A stretch of DNA of 64,000 nucleotides from Neoarius graeffei (GCF_027579695.1 NC_083596.1:16750755-16814754), one strand, 5' to 3'; numbered from the stretch's first letter, positions 22,584 through 51,775 are shown. Numbers and translations are program-made. Notes: a model not told the origin generated them from the sequence alone.

Positions 22584-23818
22584 TACTATTTGTTAATTTA
22601 ACACTAGGGTAGGTAATTTTGAAACAAACCAGTAAATGGTTTGAAAGTATCCAACTGAAAAATCCCACCCCCTCACTTCAAAGCCACTCTTCTAAAACAC
22701 ATGAACGCACGCGCACTGCCTGACTACTGCTGGCGGATGAGTCCATGAGAGAGCACGATGTCATTTTGTCCAACTACCTCATGTCTCACTTACATGTAAG
22801 AAAACATCCAACATTACCATAAACAATGAACATGGCTATAATTAGTACTCAGAGCTGTCAATTAGCTCGTTAGCTTTAGCAATACACCTGCCTAGCCTTG
22901 TGGAAGCCTGCGTTCACACGCCATGAGTACGCAGGCAGGTAGGCAGGCCATCCAATCTTTGCATTTGGACTGAATGAAATGATTGAACTGGCTTTTTACA
23001 ACCCTTTTGACTGCCACACGAGGTTTTTTTTTCCTGTTGTCAATTCATTTGATTTATTCATTGCTTTTGGGATGTAAGGAGTTTTTCAAGAAATAAAGCG
23101 TGTTTCAAAAAATTTTATATTATTCGAGATGTAAATATCCCAGAAACTACATAGTGTAGGCAAATGAAACTGAACAGACTTAATGTTGAGCAATATAAGA
23201 TTTATTCCTCACAATTTGAATGAGAAATTCAAAGGCATGGTGATTCTATGAACGATTTCACAAATTTTCAATATTTGTGCCACCTGAGACACACAGACAG
23301 CCTTCCTCTTTGAACTTTTTGTTCCATGTCCAAATCTGCATTGCAGTTGGTGCATTTTTAGAGAATTCTCTCATAAATGCACGCTGCAGTCTTGTTCGAC
23401 TGCGTTCGAGTGTACTCTAACACACAAAACAGCTTTTCTTTTCCAGTGACTGGCATTTCTATACCTAAAAAGATAAAAACATTAAACATAAAATATTGAC
23501 CTGTTTCCACATATGCTGTTAAAATGTGAGGTCAACTGAACGAGAATTGGCAAAATTATTAGATAGCGAAATAATTTTTTTTTAAACACCATGTATAACA
23601 AAAAATGCTTCTAGAAAGAAGATGCCTACCCTGCCTTTAATAACATTTACTTACTGAAAGCCTCAACATTACAGCAGGTACTCTTATTAGCACGATGAAA
23701 AGCTGACAGGCCTTAGCTTAACTTATTTGAGTCTAATTTTAGGATCCAAAACTAGAAGCCAACACTGAAAACCATCCTTCAGGAATTGAAAGAAATATCA
23801 AGGCCAAGACCTGACCAA
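22584..23818. other. Unassigned spacer, about 1.2 kb
   Basis: No gene or terminal repeat recognised. A TTTTAAATAGC-type AT-rich stretch predominates. Confidence 0.35.
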
Positions 23819-23820
23819 TA

Positions 23821-24844
23821 CAGTGGTGCTTGAAAGTTTGTGAACCTTTTAGAATTTTCTATATTTCTGCATAAATGTGACCTAAAACATCAGATTTTCA
23901 CACAAGTCCTAAAAGTAGATAAAGAGAACCCATGTGCATGGCAGGGTTGCAAGGAGAAAGCCACTGCTCTCCAAAAAGAACATTGCTGCTCATCTGCAGT
24001 TTGCTAAAGATCACGTGGACAAGCCAGAAGGCTATTGGAAAAATATTTTCTGGACGGATGAGACCAAAATAGAACTTTTTGGTTTAAATGAGAAGCGTTA
24101 TGTTTGGAGAAAGGAAAACACTGCATTCCAGCACAAGAACCTTATCCCATCTGTGAAACATGGTGGTGGTAGTATCATGGTTTGGGCCTGTTTCGCTGCA
24201 TCTGGGCCAGGACGGCTTGCCATCATTGATGGAACAATGAATTCTGAATTATACCAGTGAATTCTAAAGAAAAATGTCAGAACATCTGTCCATGAACTGA
24301 ATCTCAAGAGAAGGTGGGTCATGCAGCAAGACAACGACCCTAAGCACACAAGTCGTTCTACCAAAGAATGGTTAAAGAAGAATAAAGTTCATGTTTTGGA
24401 ATGGCCAAGTCAAAGTCCTGACCTTAATCCAATCGAAATGTTGTGGAAGGACCTGAAGCGAGCAGTTCATGTGAGGAAACCCACCAACATCCCAGAGTTG
24501 AAGCTGTTCTGTACGGAGGAATGGGCTAAAATTCCTCCAAGCCGGTGTGCAGGACTGATCAACGGTTACCGGAAACGTTTAGTTGCAGTTATTGCTGCAC
24601 AAGGGGGTCACACCAGATACTGAAAGCAAAGGTTCAAATACTTTTGCCACTCACAGATATGTAACAGTGGATCATTTTCCTCAATAAATAAATGACCAAG
24701 TATAATATTTTTGTCTCATTTGTTTAACTGGGTTCTCTTTATCTACTTTTAGGACTTGTGTGAAAATCTGATGATATTTTAGGTCATATTTATGCAGAAA
24801 TATAGAAAATTCTAAAAGGGTTCATAAACTTTCAAGCACCACTG
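23821..24844 (+). mobile_element. Tc1 transposon, same family as copy C (copy D), internally deleted
   Basis: CAGTGGTGCTTGAAAGTTTG at 23821 and caagcaccactg to 24844, TA on both sides. 1024 bp: the first ~100 codons of the transposase and the adjoining subterminal region are deleted. Confidence 0.9.
23934..24623 (+). pseudogene. Tc1 transposase C-terminal two thirds (copy D)
   Basis: Begins abruptly at [28 protein letters not shown] (first Asp), an in-frame TGA at about 24258, then QQDNDPKHTSR and DLNPIEMLWKDLK (DD34E). The second block runs to AAQGGHTRY and a stop. One nonsense change plus the missing N-terminus make it inactive. Confidence 0.9.
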
Positions 24845-25178
24845 TAGGTGGACTAATAATCACCATCTGCACATAATCAGCACACAAATATCTTGGTTTA
24901 ATCAAGGGTATGAAATCATTTGCACTGAAATATGCCCATTTGCAGAATAGACTCAATCAACATTTTTTAAAAAGTTTTTTATTCAATTGTAATTAATCAG
25001 CATTGTCCAACCAATAGAGTCATAACTGTGGTGCTCTTGCAATCAAACAAGATTATAATGAGGGAAAAAAAAAGAAACAAGATTCCAGACATCATATAAG
25101 TGAAGCAAAAGAATATTACAGTGCTATCCACAAATCTTAACCAAATTCACCAGTCCAGTCCTCACTGGCTTTTGGCTA
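24845..25178. other. Spacer downstream of supt4h1
   Basis: Flank between Tc1 copy D and the supt4h1 poly(A) signal; nothing recognised. Confidence 0.4.
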
Positions 25179-25184
25179 TTTATT
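25179..25184 (-). promoter_or_regulatory. supt4h1 poly(A) signal AATAAA (candidate)
   Basis: AATAAA on the minus strand (tttatt on plus) about 160 bases after the supt4h1 stop codon. Confidence 0.55.
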
Positions 25185-25340
25185 CTTAAATCAGACGTGA
25201 GATTGTAGGCTGTAGAGCACCGCATGGATCAGAAGTTGGAATAAACCGGTTTCTTCAGACAGGTGAAAACACTGACAGTGTATTGTTTAGCTGAGGAACT
25301 TTTCTGTGAAGCGATGCCAAAGCTGTGCTGTGTCTCACGT

Positions 25341-42480
<17,140 letters not shown>

Positions 42481-42527
42481 CCACCTAGTGATCTGAAGTG
42501 GAGAATTTAGAATTTAAAAAAATATCT

Positions 42528-42915
42528 CATCTCATCTCATCTCATCTCATCTCATCATCTCTAGCCGCTTTATCCTTCTACAGGGTCGCAGGCAAGCTGG
42601 AGCCTATCCCAGCTGACTATGGGCGAAAGGCGGGGTACACCCTGGACAAGTCAGCAGGTCATCACAGGGCTGACACATAGACACAGACAACCATTCACAC
42701 TCACATTCACACCTACGGTCAATTTAGAGTCACCAGTTAACCTAACCTGCATGTCTTTGGACTGTAGGGGAAACCGGAGCACCCGGAGGAAACCCATGCG
42801 GACACGGGGAGAACGTGCAAACTCCACACAGAAAGGCCCTCGTCGGTCACGGGGCTCGAACCCGGACCTTCTTGCTGTGAGGCGACAGCACTAACCACTA
42901 CACCACCGTGCCGCC
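42528..42915 (-). mobile_element. SINE-A
   Basis: Complete reverse copy with an extended (catct)n tail at its left end. Confidence 0.93.
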
Positions 42916-43031
42916 CTAAATTTAATGTATAATATAGAAATAAATACCATATTATGTATCCTTTAAGATCTTAAAAAAAAAAACTTTATGGACTACACGT
43001 ATTCAAAAATATTCCAGAAGAAGAACTTTAT

Positions 43032-43406
43032 TCATCTCATCTCATTATCTCTAGCCGCTTTATCCTTCTACAGGGTTGCAGGCAAGCTGGAGCCTATCCC
43101 AGCTGACTATGAGCGAGAGGCGGGGTACACCCTGGACAAGTCGCCAGGTTATCACAGGGCTGACACATAGACACAGACAACCATTCACACTCACATTCAC
43201 ACCTACGGTCAATTTAGAGTCACCAGTTAATCTAACCTGCATGTCTTTGGACTATGGGAGAAACCGGAGCACCCAGAGGAAACCCACACAGACACGCGGA
43301 GAACATGCAAACTCCGCACAGAAAGGCCCTCGTCGGCTGCTGGGCTCAAACCCAGGACCTTCTTGCTGTGAGGCGACAGTGCTAACCACTACACCACCGT
43401 GCTGCC
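43032..43406 (-). mobile_element. SINE-A
   Basis: Complete reverse copy, abutting the next SINE. Confidence 0.92.
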
Positions 43407-43738
43407 TCATCACACATACACTTGTGAAATTCATCTCTGCATTTAACCCATCTGAAGCAGTGAACAGAGCAGTTCACCCAGAACAGTGAGCAGCTATGCT
43501 ACAGCGTCTGGGGAGCAGTTGGGGGTTACGTGCCTTGCTCAAGAGCACTTCAGCCCAAGGCTGCTCCATGTTAACCTAACCACATGTCTTTGGACTGTGG
43601 GGGAATCCAGAGTACCCGGAGGAAAGCCATGCAGACATGGGAAGAACATGCAAACTCCACACAGGAAAGCCCCTGTTGGCTGCTGGGCTTGAACCTAGAA
43701 CCTTCTTGCTGTGAGATGACAGTGCTAACCACTACACC
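43407..43738 (-). mobile_element. SINE-B: same tRNA-like head, different tail
   Basis: Tail side carries catttaacccatctgaagca and gttacgtgccttgctcaaga, then the common central block and head. It shares the 5' half but not the 3' tail of SINE-A. Also at 44333-44690 and 45270-45462. Confidence 0.8.
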
Positions 43739-43930
43739 TGGATTTGGTTCACAGTGTAATAGAATACAGTATGTTCTACTGTCTCCCTGCTTTTTAATAC
43801 TAATTAATTAAGATCAGTAAGGGATTCAGCATTATATGTCTTATTCTTAGCAGCGTAACTATTATTTTCTGTCTGCTACTGTTCCCCCAACACAGTTTTT
43901 TTTTTTTTAAACTGTATTGTGTACAAGTGG

Positions 43931-44296
43931 GCGGCACAGTAGTGTAGTGGTTAGCACTGTCGCCTCACAGCAAGAAGGTCCGGGTTCGAGCCCAGCGGCC
44001 GACGAGGGCCTTTCTGTGTGGAGTTTGCATGTTCTCCCCGTATCTGCATGGGTTTTCTCCAGGTGCTCCGGTTTCCCCCACAGTCCAAAGGCATGCAGGT
44101 TAGGCTAATTGGTGGTGCTAAATTGACCGTAGGTGTGAGTGTGAATGGTTGTTTATCTCTATGTGTCAGCCCTGCGATAACCTGGCAACTTGTCCAGGGT
44201 GTGCCCCACCTCTTGCCCATAGTCAGCTGGGATAGGCTCCAGCTTGTCTGCGACTCTGTAGAACAGGATAAGTGGCTACAGATAATGGATGGAGGG
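43931..44296 (+). mobile_element. SINE-A
   Basis: Forward copy from gggcggcacagtagtgtagt to ggataagtggctacagataa. Confidence 0.92.
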
Positions 44297-44332
44297 AAAC
44301 TAATGTGTATTCAAAAAAATACACAGTATGGT

Positions 44333-44690
44333 GGTGCAGTGGTTAGCACTGTCGCCTCCCAGCAAGAAGGTTCAAGCCCAGTGGCCAACGGGGGCCTTGC
44401 TGTATGGAGTTTGCATGTTCTCCCCATGTCTGCGTGGGTTTCCTTGTGGTGCACCGGTTTCCCCCACAGACCAAAGACATGCAGTTAGGGTAGCCTTGGG
44501 CTGAAGTGCTTTTCTGCAAGGCACCTAACCCCCAACTGCTCCCCAGGCACTGTAGCATAGCTGCTCTGGGTATGTGTGTGCTCATTGTTCACGTGTGTGT
44601 GTGTGCATGTGTGTGTTGACTGCTTCAGATGGGTTAAATGCAAAGAGGAATTCCACCGTGTTTAAGTGTACGTGTGATAAAGTTGTTCTG
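44333..44690 (+). mobile_element. SINE-B
   Basis: Head gtggtgcagtggttagcact, central block, then ggcacctaacccccaactgc and gcttcagatgggttaaatgc; (GT)n near 44598-44612. Confidence 0.8.
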
Positions 44691-45255
44691 TTGTGTTCTT
44701 GTCCCCATAGCCTCCTAAACCCACACTTTAATATTTTAATTATCTATGATAATAAACACTACATGGCCAAAATAATGTTGACACCTGCCCACCACACCCA
44801 AGTGTGTTTTTTCCCGAAACTGTTGCCACAAAGTTGGAAGTACATAATTGTTTAACATTGAGATTTCCCTTCACTGGAACTAAAAGGCCCAAACATGTTG
44901 CAGCATGACAATGCCCCTGTACACAAAGCCAAGTCCATGAAGACATGGTTTGCTAAGGCTGGAGTGGAAGAACACAAATGCACAGAGCCCTGACCTCAAC
45001 TTTACTGAACTTCTTTGGAATGAACTGGACCACAGATTGCAGGCCAGACCTTCTCACCTGACATCAGTGCCTAATCTCACTAATGTACTTGTTGCTGAAT
45101 GAGCACAAATCCCCACAGCCATTTCCCTTGGAGAGAGGCTTCCAAGTCAAATTCCTTGGAACCTCATACTCGAGCCTCCAGTGGCCCAAAGACTGTTTGA
45201 GGATCTTGTTTCAAAGAGACTACTGGTTGCTTCAACATAATTTACTAGTACGAGA
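44691..45255 (+). mobile_element. Tc1-like relic; carries the uninterrupted RTE target site
   Basis: QHDNAPVHKAKSMKTWFAKA (second Asp) at about 44905-44965, then a decayed LTELLWNELDHR. The terminus cactacatggccaaaa follows atgataataaac (44746-44757), the site duplicated around the RTE LINE at 6895-10093. Confidence 0.7.
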
Positions 45256-45269
45256 CAATAGTACACTAC

Positions 45270-45462
45270 AGATAAGCAGTTGGGGGTTAGGCGCCTTGCT
45301 CAAAGGCACTTCAGAAACTGGAGCACCCAGAGGAAGCCCACGCAGACACGGGTAGAACATGCAAACTCCACACAGAAAGGCCCCCATCAGCCACTGGGCT
45401 TGAACCCAGAACCTTCTTGCTTTGAGGCAACAATGCTAACCACTACACCACTGTGCCACCCT
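45270..45462 (-). mobile_element. SINE-B, partial
   Basis: Middle and head only; short internal deletion after cttgctcaaaggcacttcag. Confidence 0.75.
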
Positions 45463-45721
45463 GTTAAGACAGGACTGTGAGAATGAAGTGAAAATGGCAA
45501 ATAACATGAGAAAATAATCTTGTTTCAACAACTGTCTGAAATAGAAATGAAGAAGAAATATACGAAAGAGAATGATACACTGTATCAGAGAAAAACTGAA
45601 ATATCATCCATAAAAATAATCATAGTAGTAAAAGAGCCATTCAAAAAATTATCAGAAACTGAACTGGAAAGGGGGGGGGAACAATGGGAGCTGTATAAAG
45701 ATATGTAAGGAAAGTGGGTAA
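45463..45721. other. Unassigned spacer
   Basis: Nothing recognised; short G9 tract at about 45671. Confidence 0.4.
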
Positions 45722-45733
45722 AGTTGAGAAAAT

Positions 45734-46098
45734 CTCATCTCATCTCATTATCTGTAGCCGCTTTATCCTGTTCTACAGGGTCGCAGGCAAGCTGGAGCCT
45801 ATCCCAGCTGACTACGGGCAAAAGGCGGGGTACACCCTGGACAAGTTGCCAGGTCATCACAGGGCTGACACATTGACACAGACAACCATTCACACTCACG
45901 GTCAATTTAGAGTCACCAGTTAACCTAACCTGCATGTCTTTGGACTGTGGGGGAAACCGGAGCACCCGAAGGAAACCCACGCGGACACAAGGAGAACATG
46001 CAAACTCCGCACAGAAAGGCCCTCGCCGGCCACGGGGCTCGAACCCGGACCTTCTTGCTGTGAGGCGACAGCGCTAACCACTACACCACCATGCCGCC
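45734..46098 (-). mobile_element. SINE-A, 12-bp target duplication
   Basis: Exact duplication agttgagaaaat at 45722-45733 and 46099-46110. Confidence 0.95.
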
Positions 46099-46189
46099 AG
46101 TTGAGAAAATAAGAGGAGGTAATGAAAGGGAATAAAAAGTCAGGAGATACTTTTCTTAGAGCACATTTGATCGTATACGACGCTTTAAC

Positions 46190-46536
46190 ACATAAGCTAA
46201 ATACACGCAATGTGAGTGGTAAGATGGCGGACAAATGGCTTCACTCTGACAAGCCTATGAGCTCTCCAGATTTTAACATAAAGCTCAGCACACATAAGCC
46301 AAATACATGCGATGTGCGTTGTAAGATGGCGGACAAATGGCTTTGACGAGCCTATGAGCTCTCCAGATTTTTACATAAAACTCAGTGCACATAAGCCAAA
46401 TACACGTGATGTGCGTGGTAAGATGGCGGACAAATGGCTTCACTCTGACAAGCCTATGAGTTCTCCAGATTTTAACATAAAGCTCAGCGAACATAAGCCA
46501 AATACACGCGATGTGCATTGTAAGATGGCAGACAAA
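46190..46536 (+). repeat. Tandem array of alternating 102/97-bp units with YY1-like motifs
   Basis: aagatggcgg cores at 46221, 46323, 46420 and (aagatggcag) 46522 give spacings 102, 97, 102. The two unit types differ by cttcactctgacaag versus ctttgacgag. The array continues at 48868-48975 after a hAT insertion. Confidence 0.85.
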
Positions 46537-46911
46537 TGCATACATGTCAACCTATACAGAATGTCCGTATTTTATACGGATTTGATTCAATTAACGTAGT
46601 ATACGGGCGTACAAATAAAGTTATACGGATTCTTTAAAAAAACTTCAATATTTATTTTGAGCTATAATCAATTCCCACGATGATAAAAGAGCACATAACA
46701 TTTACAAACGTACTGTACACCACAGAAAGCACAGACAGCCAGTAAAGAGTCTTATGAAATCGCGCATTATCTCGTGGTAGCGAGACTTCGTTCCACTTTT
46801 GATCATGCGCACACTGCATTGCGAGAATCCTGGCAACCGTGAAGTAACATTTTGTTTGAAAAGCGTATTTCCACCTGAGCGACTTTCAATAGCAACTGAA
46901 AAGATTCTGAA

Positions 46912-47449
46912 TGGGCACTCCGGCAAAGAAATTCAAAACACAATACAGCGGTAGGTTTCTCCCTGAATGGAAGGACCTTTTCAATGGCATAATCCAACCG
47001 GCAGCCTCCAAAAACGAAGAATACGCACACTGCGTGTGCGTGACATCAAAGTTGCAGCATCGGGAGTGTATGATGTGAAAGAACATTTCAAATCGAAACT
47101 ACATCAGTGGAATGCAAGCCAAAGGCAAAATCAGCCACTGATGACAGTATTTGCACGCTCAAAAACTGATATGCCAACAACTGGAAAAGACAGAAAACAC
47201 AAGGTAGTGGGCATTTTAGTTCAAGTTAGGCAGTGCTCTGTTTACCCCACAGTAATGCTGACTGTGAGAGAGTTTTCTCTCAAGTCAGGAAGATACACAC
47301 AGAGAGCAGAAAGAACCTGAATGCAGACACACTGACCTGGCCTACTGCAGTGTAAGATCAACACAGACACTTGCTGTGACATGCAGCCTAGTGAGGTATT
47401 GGTGCAGAGTGCTAAAAAAGCTGTCATGGAGTACAATTCAGAACATTAG
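46912..47449 (+). pseudogene. hAT transposase remnant: N-terminus joined to C-terminal dimerisation domain
   Basis: MGTPAKKFKTQYSGRFLPEW, then (after a frameshift) VYDVKEHFKSKLHQWNASQ as a BED-like zinc segment. Further on, NADCERVFSQVRKIHTESRK is the signature of the hAT C-terminal dimerisation region, ending VMEYNSEH and a stop. The catalytic middle is missing. Confidence 0.75.
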
Positions 47450-47544
47450 AGTGACACTTTATGTTTTTGTCAAACATTGGAGCTTTGTATTCATTTTGAA
47501 GGTTTATTGTTATTAATATTGAATAAAAAGTAACTGGGATATAT

Positions 47545-48725
47545 CTCCTCTCATCTCATTATCTCTAGCCGCTTTATCCTGTTCTACAGGGTCGCAGGCA
47601 AGCTGGAGCCTATCCCAGCTGACTACGGGCGAAAGGCAGGATACACCCTGGACAAGTCGCCAGGTCATCACAGGGCTGACACATAGACACAGACTGGGTG
47701 CGATTTGCTGGGGGGGGGATCATCCCCACCTCTGGTTTTTATCTCTGCTGAAAAAAAATCCTCGGGGACAACCCCGTCAATAAAACAAACAAACCAAAAA
47801 AAAAGTTGACATGACAGGCATGTTGTGACACAGTTTTCTATGGTCTACATTGCACTCACTTTCAAAATGACCTGAAGTGGCAGCTTTGATGTTCACGAAC
47901 GTCCCCAGCAAATAGATACATTGTAGATAATAACAATATCTTTGCGTTCTATGCAGGGATGCAAACAACGCGCCTTTTGGCGGATGCCGCCTTTTTCACG
48001 GCCGATTTTTTTTTTTTAGGGGGGATGTTGGAGTGTCTGATTATAATTTCAAAGTAAATTCTGTATTAAAATTACTAAATAAGCAAATCCGTTACAGTCC
48101 ATGAAACAGGAAGTATAAGGATGAGAAAAAAACAGTTTAAATCGGAAAGCTGCGCACAATGTGAACTGCACCATCAGAGCAAACTGTTCATTTAGTATTC
48201 ATGTATTTTAGTGATTTTCGAGTCACTGTCCATCTAATCCGGAGGGAGAGAAACATCACAGCAACGCGACAAGCAATGCGAACTTTGTTGTGTTAGTGTT
48301 TGTGTATTTAGTCAGAGAGATAGGAAGATGAATTTACTATCTCTGGTTTAGTGTTCGTTTTCATTTAGTGTTATTCATTTGATATCATCGGATGTTATTG
48401 AGCTGTTAGCCTATTGTTACCTTAATTTTGTGATGTTTCATGATTAAAAAAAAAAAAATCCCCCCTTCTGGTTTTTTGACAAATCGCACCCTGGACACAG
48501 ACAACCATTCACACTCACATTCACACCTACGGTCAATTTAGAGTCACCAGTTAACCTAACCTGCATGTCTTTGGACTGTGGGGGAAACCGGAGCACCCGG
48601 AGGAAACCCACACGGGGAGAACATGCAAACTCTGCACAGAAAGGCCCTCGCCGGCCACGGGGCTCAAACCCGGACCTCCTTGCTACGAGGCGACAGCGCT
48701 AACCACTACACCACCGTGCCGCCCC
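47545..48725 (-). mobile_element. SINE-A split by a hAT MITE
   Basis: Two halves, 47545-47693 and 48494-48725. Outer duplication actgggatatat at 47533-47544 and 48726-48737. Confidence 0.93.
47694..48493. mobile_element. hAT-type MITE, exact 8-bp target duplication
   Basis: CTGGGTGCGATTTG / CAAATCGCACCCTG ends flanked by gacacaga at 47686-47693 and 48494-48501. 800 bp, no transposase. A segment (gatgcaaacaacgcgccttt ... cacggc) is shared, inverted, with about 36730-36920. Confidence 0.92.
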
Positions 48726-48867
48726 ACTGGGATATATCATTGTTAATTATCATTCAAATTTTAGGTAAATTATTTTAATTTGCATCTTATAAGGATTTTA
48801 TAAGGGAAATAAAGATTTTGGAGGTTGGTTATACAGGTTTGATTGACCAAAGGTTGACGTGTATGCA

Positions 48868-48975
48868 AATTGCTTTGACGAGCCTATGAGCTCTCCAGAT
48901 TTTTACATAAAGCTCGGCGCACATAAGCCAAATACACGCGATGTGCGTGGTAAGATGGCGGACAAACGGCTTCAC
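48868..48975 (+). repeat. Tandem array, part 2
   Basis: One B-type unit (ctttgacgagcctatgagct ... aagatggcgg), continuing the alternation. Confidence 0.8.
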
Positions 48976-49339
48976 TCGTCTCGACAGCGCGGATTGGACA
49001 ATAAGCTACTCAGATATTTTACGGAGAGATCAGTGGGCCAAATGAAGTCACACGCGCTTGTTTCTCTGATTGGACAAGTCCACGCACGCGCTCATTGAAT
49101 ATTCATGTGTTTCCACAGCGCGTGCTGGAGAAGAAATTCCGTGCTCGTCTCTTTTTGAATTTAAACGCGCGAGTAACGGTTCCCGCATAGTTCTGAGAAG
49201 AGCTTAGAACACAGAACCTCCAAAAGGAACCAAAATAACAGGTGTATGTTTCCAGATATCAGACAATAAGCCACACATGATCGTGTAATTCAAACTGACT
49301 TTGGGTCTGTTTTTGTTTGATTATTTTCAAACAAAACAA

Positions 49340-49345
<6 letters not shown>
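48976..49345. other. Unassigned spacer
   Basis: CpG-rich flank of the array, no gene recognised. Confidence 0.4.

Positions 49346-49425
<80 letters not shown>
49346..49425. repeat. (AT)n microsatellite
   Basis: About 40 AT units, at the left edge of a foldback element. Confidence 0.95.
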
Positions 49426-49428
<3 letters not shown>

Positions 49429-50023
49429 TGACTCCACGCTTATGGGTACTGAAATGGGGACATGAACTTATTTTTAAAAATTCACCTTAAACCATTTATT
49501 TTTTTTACCACCAGGTCACAAAACATGTAATCTTTAATGAATGATATGTTAAAAGATAACTTTAATTTTCTGAGATGTAATAAAAACATATTTATATGCC
49601 AAAGTCAGAACGTAACAGAAGTGTTGTGGACATATATATTCTCAATTTTAACAATGTAGAATTACTTTTTGAAACATAGGAAAGTGATGTTTTAGCAAAT
49701 ATAATTAATAAACATGTGTAGTAGAATAAACATACACATTCTTTCAATAAGATTAACATGGTATATAGCTAGATTGTAATTAATTTGTAACAGATGCGAG
49801 ATGGACAATCGTAACAGAAGTAATGTAACAGACATCATTTTGGAACTCATAGGCTTGACTTTGGCATATAAATATGTTTTTATTACATCTCAGAAAATTA
49901 AAGTTATCTTTTAACATATCATTCATTAAAGATTACATGTTTTGTGACCTGATGGTAAAAAAAGAAATGGTTTTAGGTGAATAAGTTCATGTCCCCATTT
50001 CAGTACCCATAAGCGTGGAATCA

Positions 50024-50030
<7 letters not shown>
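49422..50030. mobile_element. Foldback MITE with ~180-bp arms inside an (AT)n tract
   Basis: gagtgactccacgcttatgg and its near complement bound the element. The arms match to about 49610 and 49855, including catatttatatgccaaagtc. Non-coding. Probably Tc1/mariner-type (TA target). Confidence 0.85.

Positions 50031-50079
<49 letters not shown>
50027..50079. repeat. (AT)n microsatellite
   Basis: About 26 AT units on the other side of the foldback. Confidence 0.95.
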
Positions 50080-50083
<4 letters not shown>

Positions 50084-50690
50084 GAGGCTGGTCAAGTCAC
50101 ACCGTCAGAAATAGTGTTACAGGAAGAGTCCATTTCTGTTCCCCAAGATACAATTTACACTAATGTACCCCAAGGGCTCATTATTGGGCCTCAAGGTAAC
50201 TATGGATACTTTTTAGGGCCAAAAAGGTCCATATACATTCCCAGGAAGTAAAGGGAACAAATCAGCACCTTCAAAGAATTTAGAAGTAGAATTTAGAATC
50301 AGAATTCAGAATCAGACTCCTTTTATAGTCACTGCACAGAGTACAGAGACATTAGTCAGCAGTCCTAACGGTAGAGTAGCACAACACAACACAACGACAC
50401 AACAAGAAGTTGCAAGAGCAGTATAAATAGGTGTGTATATTTATAAAATATGTTGTATTTCTGATTTGTATTGCAAAAGAATGAGGTATATACATTCAGT
50501 GTACAGTAGTGCGAGTAACTATTAATTGGCAGTGTTCAGTTCCCATATGGCTTTGGGGTAGAAGCTGTTTTTGAGTCTGTTTGTATGAGATTTGACGGAC
50601 CAGAAACGTTTTCCAGAGGACAGATTTTTGTCCGCACCATTTACAAAATACGGACGAGTCACTGAATACGGATTCACGGAAAGTTCATTC
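50080..50690. other. Probable old LINE 3'-end segment
   Basis: ggctttggggtagaagctgt followed by ttttgagtctgtttgt recalls a 3' segment common in fish repeats; no coding. Confidence 0.3.
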
Positions 50691-50692
50691 AT

Positions 50693-51065
50693 CTCATCTC
50701 ATTATCTGTAGCCGCTTTATCCTGTTCTACAGGGTCGCAGGCAAGCTGGAGAGTATCCCAGCTGACTACGGGTGAAAGGTGGGGTACACCCTGGAGAAGT
50801 CGCCAGGTCATCACAGGGCTGACACATAGACACAGACAACCATTCACACTCACATTCACACCTACGGTCAATTTAGAGTCACCAGTTAAGCTAACCTGCA
50901 TGTCTTTGGACTGTGGGGGAAACCGGAGCACCCGGAGGAAACCCACGCGGACACGGGGAGAACATGCAAACTCCACACAGAAAGGCCCTCGCCGGCCCCG
51001 GGGCTCGAACCCAGGACCTTCTTGCTGTGAGGCGACAGCGCTAACCACTACACCACCATGCCGCC
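50693..51065 (-). mobile_element. SINE-A upstream of hsf5
   Basis: Complete reverse copy about 190 bp before the hsf5 start codon. Confidence 0.93.
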
Positions 51066-51249
51066 CCTGATAATGATTTTCACTTGCTAATCATTTTTCA
51101 GCTGTTAATGAAGATAAATGAGTTAGTTAGCTGCCTTGCTAACTAGTCAACACTAAAGAACAACTGTTATAATCGAGTCAGTTTACAAATGTCTATATGA
51201 ATAAATAACTATAGTTCACTAACCCTGAGCTCCTGTCCGTTTTCACCAG

Positions 51250-51775
51250 ATGCTTACAAATTCTTCAGCTGGTATGGAAGTCAAAGACACATGCTTCACC
51301 CTCCCGATCAACCCCAACCATTTCCCCAGCAAGTTGTGGCGTTTGGTGAACGATCCTCAAATTTGCTCAATCTGCTGGGACTCCAGTGGGGAACAAATAC
51401 TAATCTATCAGGAACCCTTTGAAGAAGAAGTGCTAGGTTCTCCTAATCAGCAGACGAGAGAGTACTTCAAAACCACCTCAATCATCAGTTTCTTTCGCCA
51501 ATTAAACCTGTATGGTTTCAGAAAAGTGCACCCAGATCATGACAGCTCAGAGAAGCAGCAACTCAGCAGAGCTTTCGTCTCGGCCCAGCGGCATTACTTT
51601 CACAACGAGTTCTTCAAACAGGCTAACCCAGAGCTTCTGGTCAAACTAAAGCGACTCACGCCTGGCAACAAGGCCAAGATTGCCGCTGGGATAAATGTGA
51701 CCAGCAAGTCAACGAAGTGTTTCCGTTATCAGACGGTGAATTCACCCAAGGAAAACTCTGCTGTGATGAAAAACG
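51250..51775 (+). CDS. hsf5: hsf5 exon 1 (DNA-binding domain)
   Basis: Holds the whole HSF domain without an internal intron. Ends one base into a codon before gttggt; one base plus 'at' of exon 2 gives Asp. Confidence 0.87.

Larger units (their letters stand above)
46537..48867 (+). mobile_element. hAT transposon inserted in the tandem array
   Basis: Ends gcatacatgtcaacct and its near complement (aggttgacgtgtatgc); the array resumes in register on the far side. Holds a collapsed transposase (46912-47449) and a SINE (47545-48725). Confidence 0.65.

Noticed and set aside
46190..46536. CRISPR-like repeat array
   Set aside because: Units are contiguous with no unique spacers, in a vertebrate genome; it is a tandem repeat.
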